A stretch of DNA of 39,468 bases from an uncultured Acidobacteriota bacterium (GTDB taxonomy: Bacteria; Acidobacteriota; UBA6911; CAINFC01): positions 1 through 39,468 of the forward strand of contig CAINFC010000063.1 in the NCBI GenBank assembly GCA_903847975.1, given 5' to 3'. A program made the translations under genes and the position numbers. Shown in pieces: positions 35,373 through 39,468 of the stretch (positions are counted from its first letter, which is position 1; each line of letters begins with the position of its first letter). Below the pieces are notes generated by a model. That model was not told where the DNA came from and searched no databases. It saw only the letters and a program-made list of their open reading frames with translations.

Positions 35373-35834
35373 CTACTGCATTTCCAGGTCGATCCGGCAT
35401 TCTTCTCCGACCGACTCGATGTTCGACTTGGTGGGCCGGGAAGTCAGCTCATTCAATACGCCGTCGAGGTAGGCGTGAAACAGGCGGCAGAGGGTTCCCC
35501 CCAGCGGAAGATCCCTCGACTGGCAGACTTTGCGGATGACGCAGCGGCGAAAGTGAATCCTCGCTCCGGAGGGGGTGCAGTTCTCACCGTTGAAATCGAA
35601 CCCCCGCTGCATCTGCCGGGCGGCGGCCTGCACCACCTCTTCGAGACGGGGATCGGGAAAATAGACCGGCATCTTTTTTCCGTGGTTACGCCCGGCAATC
35701 CTCCCCACCGGCGCGATAGCCCCGCCCATCAGGTCGTCGATGGTGGCAGCGAAAATGTCCATCAGGAAGGACACTTCGGTCATGGCCATTTCGTGATCCT
35801 TCCGGCTCAGATTCTGCGGTGTGGCCGCGCTCAT
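35373..35834 (-). CDS. Cysteine-bearing V4R-like protein, paralogue 2
   Basis: 153 aa, soluble. The C-terminal half has the look of a V4R/small-ligand-binding fold: FRRCVIRKVCQ, LPLGGTLCRLFHAYLDGVLN, and VGEECRIDL. It is clearly related to the 170-aa protein encoded at 38437-38949, sharing four cysteine positions (here Cys98, 104, 116, 146) and an N-terminal helical segment ending in a Gly-rich turn. The start overlaps the ferredoxin stop (ATGA). I cannot name a function. Four shared cysteines suggest metal or Fe-S binding, or thiol redox; position between ferredoxin and maturation protease suggests a hydrogenase-specific accessory or sensory role. Confidence 0.75.
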   Translation of the reverse strand: MSAATPQNLSRKDHEMAMTEVSFLMDIFAATIDDLMGGAIAPVGRIAGRNHGKKMPVYFPDPRLEEVVQAAARQMQRGFDFNGENCTPSGARIHFRRCVIRKVCQSRDLPLGGTLCRLFHAYLDGVLNELTSRPTKSNIESVGEECRIDLEMQ

Positions 35835-36082
35835 AGGAAAGCCTCCTTTTTCCTGCAGAACTGCAGGTCCCGATAAAAATTCTTAACCACAGGAAAGTCG
35901 GAGTGGGTAATGGATTTGGAAGGGCACAGGTAGCTGCAGCTTAGGCACCCGATGCAGTCTTCGCTCTCGCGGACCCGCGCCTTGCGTGCCGGCTCGTCGA
36001 ACTCAAAAACCTCGGTGGGGCAGATGTCCACGCACATGCGGCAGCCGCGGCATCCGGATTCGTTGATCTCCACATGAACCAT
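35831..36082 (-). CDS. 2[4Fe-4S] ferredoxin
   Basis: 83 aa. Two 4Fe-4S motifs: CRGCRMCVDICP (residues 11-22) and CIGCLSCSYLCP (42-53), each CxxCxxCxxxCP. After the second cluster there is a ~30-residue extension ending in basic residues. The strong ribosome site GGAGGTGAAGT precedes ATG 36082, and the gene follows the hydrogenase large subunit by three bases. It probably carries electrons to or from the hydrogenase small subunit, filling the role that diaphorase or MvhD-type subunits have elsewhere; that role is inferred from position. Confidence 0.93.
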   Translation of the reverse strand: MVHVEINESGCRGCRMCVDICPTEVFEFDEPARKARVRESEDCIGCLSCSYLCPSKSITHSDFPVVKNFYRDLQFCRKKEAFL

Positions 36083-36085
36083 ACT

Positions 36086-37498
36086 TCACCTCCGCACCGT
36101 TTGAACGATTTCCTGATTGTGCCGGAAAACGATTTCCAGGGGCATTCGCCCGATGGCATGCGTGGCGCAGGACAGGCACGGGTCATAGGTGCGGATGGCA
36201 TATTCCACCGCATTGAGCAAAGCGGGATCGCCTTTTCCGACGGCGAAGGACTGCGCCGCCTGCAGGATCGACTGGTTGATGGCATCGTAATTCTGCTGGG
36301 TGGCCACAATCAGGTTGGCGGAGCGGACAATCCCCTCCTCGTCCACCTCGTATTCATGGAACAGGCTGCCGCGCGGCGCTTCCACGTGCCCCACCGCCTT
36401 CCCGGCACGCAGCTTGACCGCCACCCGGGGCTCGCCCCAAATCGCCGGACTGCGCAGGATTTCCGCCGCTTTTTCGCAGGCGTACAGCAGCTCGATAAAG
36501 CGGGCGTACATCTGCAGAAGGGTCTTGTGACAGGGATTCCCGAAAGATTGCCGGAATTCCCGGAATTCCTTGTCGGCCTCCTCGGTTTCCATGCCGTCGG
36601 CGCAGTTGATGCGTCCCAGCGATCCGACCCGGTAAGAGCGGCTTTCCTGGCCCTGGCGGATGCGCACCTTTTTCATATAAGACCACTCCACGACCGACTC
36701 CACCAGGTACTTGCTGTAATCCCGGCTGGGGAATTCCGCTACCGGAACTCCGTTTTCATCGGTAATCCGCAGCAGCCCGTCATAAAAATTGACCTTGCCG
36801 CCCTGGACGGTACCCATCATCCAGGCGGGCATGGACCAGCTTCCCAGCTTGTCGGAGTGCTTCTCCAGCTGACGCAGCAGCAGCTCCTTACCCACGGCCA
36901 GCAGCTCCCGGACCAGGCGCAGCGCTTCCGCGGCCCATCCCTCCAGCGTCGCATGGTTTTCCTTGTCGAGGGCAAAGGTGATCCCGCCGGGAACGGCAGT
37001 CACCGGATGCACGCCGCGCCCTCCTACCATTTCGTTGATTTTCTGCCCCAGAGTCCTCAGCCGCAGGGCCTTCCGGGTCAGCTCCGGCGCGGCTTCCGCC
37101 ATGGCGGCGATATTCCGCACCGCAGGGTCGGCATCGAATCCCATGATCAGATCGGGTCCTTCCAGGGCGAAAAGCGCCAGGGCGTGGGAGTGAATGAAAT
37201 GCCCCATGTAGAGCAGCTCCCGCAGCAGACGTCCGGCCGGCGGCGGGTCGACTCCTGTCAGTGCATCCAGCGCCTTGGCTGCCGCCAGGTGATGAGCCGA
37301 GGGGCAAACCCCGCAGATGCGGGCGGTAATCAGCGGCATCTTGTCCGCCTCCATTCCCACCAGGATGCGCTCAAAGCCGCGCAACTCGTTCACCACCAGT
37401 CCGGCGCCGGCGACCGACCCATCGTCGGTCATGTCCAGGAACACCTTGGCGTGCCCCTCAATCCGGGTGACCGGGTCGACAAGAACCATTCGTTTCAT
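36086..37498 (-). CDS. [NiFe]-hydrogenase large (catalytic) subunit, group 3-like
   Basis: 470 aa. It holds the Ni-Fe(CN)2(CO) site that splits or makes H2. Four nickel-site cysteines are present: RICGVC (Cys62, Cys65) and DPCLSC (Cys441, Cys444), with the VDPVTRIEGHA opening at residues 7-17. After ATH447 a 23-residue extension (AIGRMPLEIVF...) remains, the expected peptide removed by the maturation protease. Sequence style matches cytosolic group 3 (Mvh/Hox-like) enzymes: no Tat signal on the partner subunit. The ATG at 37498 overlaps the small-subunit stop (ATGA) and has GGAGG upstream; an in-frame ATG nine codons earlier is inside the small-subunit gene. No hypA-F genes are in the window. 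Confidence 0.95.
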   Translation of the reverse strand: MKRMVLVDPVTRIEGHAKVFLDMTDDGSVAGAGLVVNELRGFERILVGMEADKMPLITARICGVCPSAHHLAAAKALDALTGVDPPPAGRLLRELLYMGHFIHSHALALFALEGPDLIMGFDADPAVRNIAAMAEAAPELTRKALRLRTLGQKINEMVGGRGVHPVTAVPGGITFALDKENHATLEGWAAEALRLVRELLAVGKELLLRQLEKHSDKLGSWSMPAWMMGTVQGGKVNFYDGLLRITDENGVPVAEFPSRDYSKYLVESVVEWSYMKKVRIRQGQESRSYRVGSLGRINCADGMETEEADKEFREFRQSFGNPCHKTLLQMYARFIELLYACEKAAEILRSPAIWGEPRVAVKLRAGKAVGHVEAPRGSLFHEYEVDEEGIVRSANLIVATQQNYDAINQSILQAAQSFAVGKGDPALLNAVEYAIRTYDPCLSCATHAIGRMPLEIVFRHNQEIVQTVRR

Positions 37499-38430
37499 AA
37501 GCTTTCCTCCACTTCCGCAATCCACTTCCGGATCAGGAAGGTCGATTTTTCGCCGATCATGCGCGAGGCCATGGCATAGGAATAGTGCGACTTGGCCGAC
37601 CGCTCCATCGCCTTGATAATGACCGGCTGCTCCAGCCGGGTCAGTCGGGCCATCCGGTCGGCAACCTCGGTGCGGATGTCCCGGTTGGGTTCGGTGAGAA
37701 TCTCCATCGTCGGACCGGCGCAGCCGGTGCAGGGTACTCCGTTTTTCGGGCAGGGCGCCAGGCAGCGGTCCAGGGTTACCGATCCGAGGCAGACATATCC
37801 CTGGCTCAGCAGGCAGAGGCTGGGATCCGGGATTCCTTCGTGGTAGGACTGGATGCGGTCCGTATCGCAGCGGTCCATGTTCCTCTGGCAGTGGGCGCAG
37901 ACCGCCTGGTCCTGGGCCTTGGGCGCCCGCCCTTCGATCAGCGCCAGAAGGGCGTCAAAGATGAAGGTCGGATGCGGCGGGCAGCCTGCCAGGTAGAGAT
38001 CCACATCCACGACCTCGTCGATGGGCGTTACGATTTTTTCCAGGGAATCGATCATCTCTCCCGGCGGGACGGACGTTTCCGTGGTTGGGTTGTTCCGGTA
38101 GGCCCGGTCCAGCAGCTCCTCGCGGGTGTGCGCCAGGGCGGCCCCGGGGATACCCCCATAGACCGCACAGGTCCCGAAGGCAATCAGGCTTTTGCAGCTT
38201 TTGCGCATCTTCTCCGCGGCATGGCGGTCATGCTCGTTCCGGATAGCTCCGGTGAGGATTCCCACATCGGCGGGAGGATAATCCTTCTGGTCGGTCAGCA
38301 CCGGACAGCGCTGGATCTGCACATAGCCCAGCACGTCGAGTATTTTTTCATGCAGATCCACGATGGCGCAGTGGCACCCGCCACAGGCGCTCAGCCAGTC
38401 GGTATTCAGGCGGACTTTATTGTTTTCCAT
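37495..38430 (-). CDS. [NiFe]-hydrogenase small subunit with extra Fe-S motifs, group 3-like
   Basis: 311 aa, no signal peptide. It carries the electron-relay clusters. Proximal-cluster ligands: SACGGCHCAIVDLHE (Cys16, Cys19), then FGTCAVYGG and LAGCPPHP. The C-terminal part has a cysteine-rich block (CAHCQRN, CDTDR, CLLSQGYVCLGSVTLDRCLA, PCPKNGVPCTGCAGP) consistent with two more clusters, as in MvhG-like group 3 small subunits. The last ~60 residues form a helical tail. It starts six bases after the V4R-like gene at 38437 and overlaps the large subunit start by four bases. The ribosome site is weak, so coupling to the preceding gene is likely. Confidence 0.95.
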   Translation of the reverse strand: MENNKVRLNTDWLSACGGCHCAIVDLHEKILDVLGYVQIQRCPVLTDQKDYPPADVGILTGAIRNEHDRHAAEKMRKSCKSLIAFGTCAVYGGIPGAALAHTREELLDRAYRNNPTTETSVPPGEMIDSLEKIVTPIDEVVDVDLYLAGCPPHPTFIFDALLALIEGRAPKAQDQAVCAHCQRNMDRCDTDRIQSYHEGIPDPSLCLLSQGYVCLGSVTLDRCLAPCPKNGVPCTGCAGPTMEILTEPNRDIRTEVADRMARLTRLEQPVIIKAMERSAKSHYSYAMASRMIGEKSTFLIRKWIAEVEESL

Positions 38431-38436
38431 GGCAAC

Positions 38437-38949
38437 CTACGCAGGTAATGGATTCTGTTTGCGGAACAGGGTCAATCGCTTGTAACAGGCGTTCTCCCCG
38501 GCATGAACAATCTCCAGCCGGGAGGAATAGCCGGTGATGTTTTTCAGGGCTCCGGAAAAAAAGCCGAACATCATATTGCAGAGCGATCCTTTCTGCGGAT
38601 GCCCGTAGCAGAAAAGAGACTGGCGGATCATGCAGTCGCGGAAAACCAGCATGATCTCTTCCCCCTCCTGGCTCAGGTGTACCATTTCCTTCTCGGATTT
38701 CTTTTTGAACGGTTCGAAGGCCCAGAGACAGTGGTTCTTATAAAGAATGGAAGATACTTCCTGTAGCGCGTCCTGGAGGTCGTCCACACGGTTGGCGCCC
38801 GAGGAAAACTGCAGGCCGAGCTTTTCGCCGGCCAGATAGGAAATGCTTTTGGAGGGATCTCCCAGCGCTTCCTCCAACCCGGCCGCCATGGCTCCCAGGA
38901 AATTCATGGCTTCCAGCAAATCGCTGCGCAACGAATCTGTTTCCGACAT
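38437..38949 (-). CDS. Cysteine-bearing V4R-like protein, paralogue 1 (first gene of the operon)
   Basis: 170 aa, soluble. An N-terminal helical part (SDLLEAMNFLGAMAAGLEEA) leads to a domain with FRDCMIRQSLFC, QKGSLCNMMFGFFSGALKNI and HAGENACYKRL, i.e. Cys106, 114, 124 and 155 at positions matched in the protein encoded at 35373-35834. The spacing of a Cys pair, an LC motif in a helix and a final Cys before a strand resembles V4R/hydrocarbon-binding domains, an assignment I make with moderate confidence. GGGAGGG stands four bases before ATG 38949. It is the leading gene of the leftward hydrogenase operon. Function unknown; a redox or ligand sensor, or a hydrogenase accessory protein, is plausible. 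Confidence 0.75.
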   Translation of the reverse strand: MSETDSLRSDLLEAMNFLGAMAAGLEEALGDPSKSISYLAGEKLGLQFSSGANRVDDLQDALQEVSSILYKNHCLWAFEPFKKKSEKEMVHLSQEGEEIMLVFRDCMIRQSLFCYGHPQKGSLCNMMFGFFSGALKNITGYSSRLEIVHAGENACYKRLTLFRKQNPLPA

Positions 38950-39257
38950 CTAACCCTCCCACTTGCAAGAGACTTGTGCGCAACACCGTCCTGGCAGCCG
39001 CTCCGGTATTCAAAGAGGAATTTCGTCCCCTTTCTACCGTTTCCAGTTCCTGCTCTCTGCTTATTCCGGACCGAAGGTGCGATGTTGCGCAGAAGGTACT
39101 ATTTTCCCGAACGAACCAGCGGTGTGAACCGCTTTCTCCCTCCCGGCGGATATGCGGGAAAGAATACTCTTTCTGAAGACTATTTTTTATAACCTCGACA
39201 GGGAGGCAAAATCAACTGCTTTTTTCTTTTTCTGAGAATATCGAATGGGGAATAAAC
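38950..39257. other. Non-coding leader region upstream of the hydrogenase operon
   Basis: No gene is supported here. It should hold the promoter of the leftward hydrogenase operon, but I see no clear -35/-10 pair. TGCGCAACA (38977-38985) and its inverse TGTTGCGCA (39083-39091) form a 9-bp inverted repeat 97 bp apart, possibly two operator half-sites or a long-range stem. The stretch 39181-39235 is AT- and T-rich compared with the flanks. Confidence 0.35.
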
Positions 39258-39305
39258 CCGGCGAAGAGCCGGTCGTCCGGGGCACGCCAGGGCGTGCCCC
39301 GGACG
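39258..39305 (-). terminator. Double-hairpin terminator of the right-edge gene
   Basis: A perfect 15-bp stem (CGTCCGGGGCACGCC 39274-39288 with its inverse 39291-39305, 2-nt loop) starts 24 bases past the stop at 39330. Reading leftward it is followed by a second small stem (GCCGG / CCGGC, 39258-39272) and GTTTATT. The location just after a stop codon supports a terminator, insulating the right-edge gene from the hydrogenase operon; the T tract is imperfect. Confidence 0.6.
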
Positions 39306-39329
39306 ATTGAAACGGTATGGTTTACGCTG

Positions 39330-39468
39330 CTAGAAGGACTCCATGGTGGCCTTGTCCTCCTCGTCGTTCAGGGGAATGGCCGACGGAGCCGCCAGCCTCC
39401 TGGGTGCCGGCCGCGCCGCGGCGGGTGCTGCCGCGGCCCGACGGGGCGCCGCGGGAACCGGAGGCAGG
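39330..39468 (-). CDS. C-terminal tail of a protein entering from the right edge; possibly a chemoreceptor
   Basis: Reading leftward from the window edge gives 45 residues, Ala/Pro/Arg-rich (LPPVPAAPRRAAAAP...), then an acidic end with NDEEDKATMESF and stop TAG at 39330-39332. Composition and frame bias are those of a real gene end, and a strong hairpin follows the stop. A long Ala/Pro linker ending in an acidic, aromatic tail is common in chemoreceptors of Deltaproteobacteria and relatives, where it can tether the methyltransferase, but other proteins end this way too. The family call is tentative. Confidence 0.6.
   Translation of the reverse strand, partial: LPPVPAAPRRAAAAPAAARPAPRRLAAPSAIPLNDEEDKATMESF

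Noticed and set aside
38960-38990. Sigma-54 promoter upstream of the hydrogenase operon (TTGCA-like and GCAC-like elements on the minus strand)
   Set aside because: Spacing between the two elements is wrong for -24/-12 and the site would lie almost on the ribosome site.

Overview
The window looks like a chromosomal stretch from a GC-rich, Gram-negative, probably anaerobic or facultative heterotroph. Outer-membrane beta-barrels, several multiheme c-type cytochromes, Tat-type sulfatases, a RodZ-like protein and a HEAT-like protein of the kind I associate with Acidobacteriota and Deltaproteobacteria all fit. My best guess is Acidobacteriota or a neighbouring phylum, inferred from family content only; no rRNA or tRNA gene is present to settle it.

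Region 1 (1-10534) is a polysaccharide-degradation island: two formylglycine-type sulfatases, an NHL beta-propeller protein, a pentaheme cytochrome, a protein that appears to fuse a monoheme cytochrome c to an outer-membrane barrel, an alginate-lyase-family protein and a GH88 unsaturated glucuronyl hydrolase. Together they suggest breakdown of a sulfated, uronic-acid-containing glycan, with envelope electron-transfer proteins embedded in the same locus.

Region 2 (10535-14850) starts with a 700-bp non-coding stretch filled by a hairpin-rich repeat element. A leftward rodZ / HEAT-like / unknown gene set follows, and then, divergently, an orphan bacterial-microcompartment shell gene and a YqaA/VTT-type membrane protein.

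Region 3 (14916-24956) is a tight rightward run: glycogen branching enzyme, a GH57/DUF3536 protein, then urocanase, imidazolonepropionase, glutamate formimidoyltransferase and formimidoyl-THF cyclodeaminase, ending with a secreted TIM-barrel isomerase-like protein. The histidine pathway is complete from urocanate to 5,10-methenyl-THF, but histidine ammonia-lyase is not in the window. Region 4 (25005-27691) is a leftward pair: a sialidase/BNR-like propeller protein translationally coupled to a third sulfatase.

Region 5 (28307-38949) is the most striking part: eleven genes, all on the minus strand and almost all overlapping or within 25 bp of each other. In transcription order they are a cysteine-containing V4R-like protein, [NiFe]-hydrogenase small and large subunits, a 2x[4Fe-4S] ferredoxin, a second V4R-like protein related to the first, the hydrogenase maturation protease, a soluble poly-HAMP chemoreceptor with two hairpin-tip motifs, an outer-membrane barrel, a tetraheme cytochrome, a two-TM HAMP protein and a PocR-PAS-PAS hybrid histidine kinase. 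This looks like a hydrogen-metabolism module hard-wired to taxis, extracellular electron transfer and two-component signalling. At the right edge another minus-strand gene enters, possibly the tail of a further chemoreceptor. A second copy of the inverted-repeat element seen in Region 2 sits immediately after the histidine kinase.
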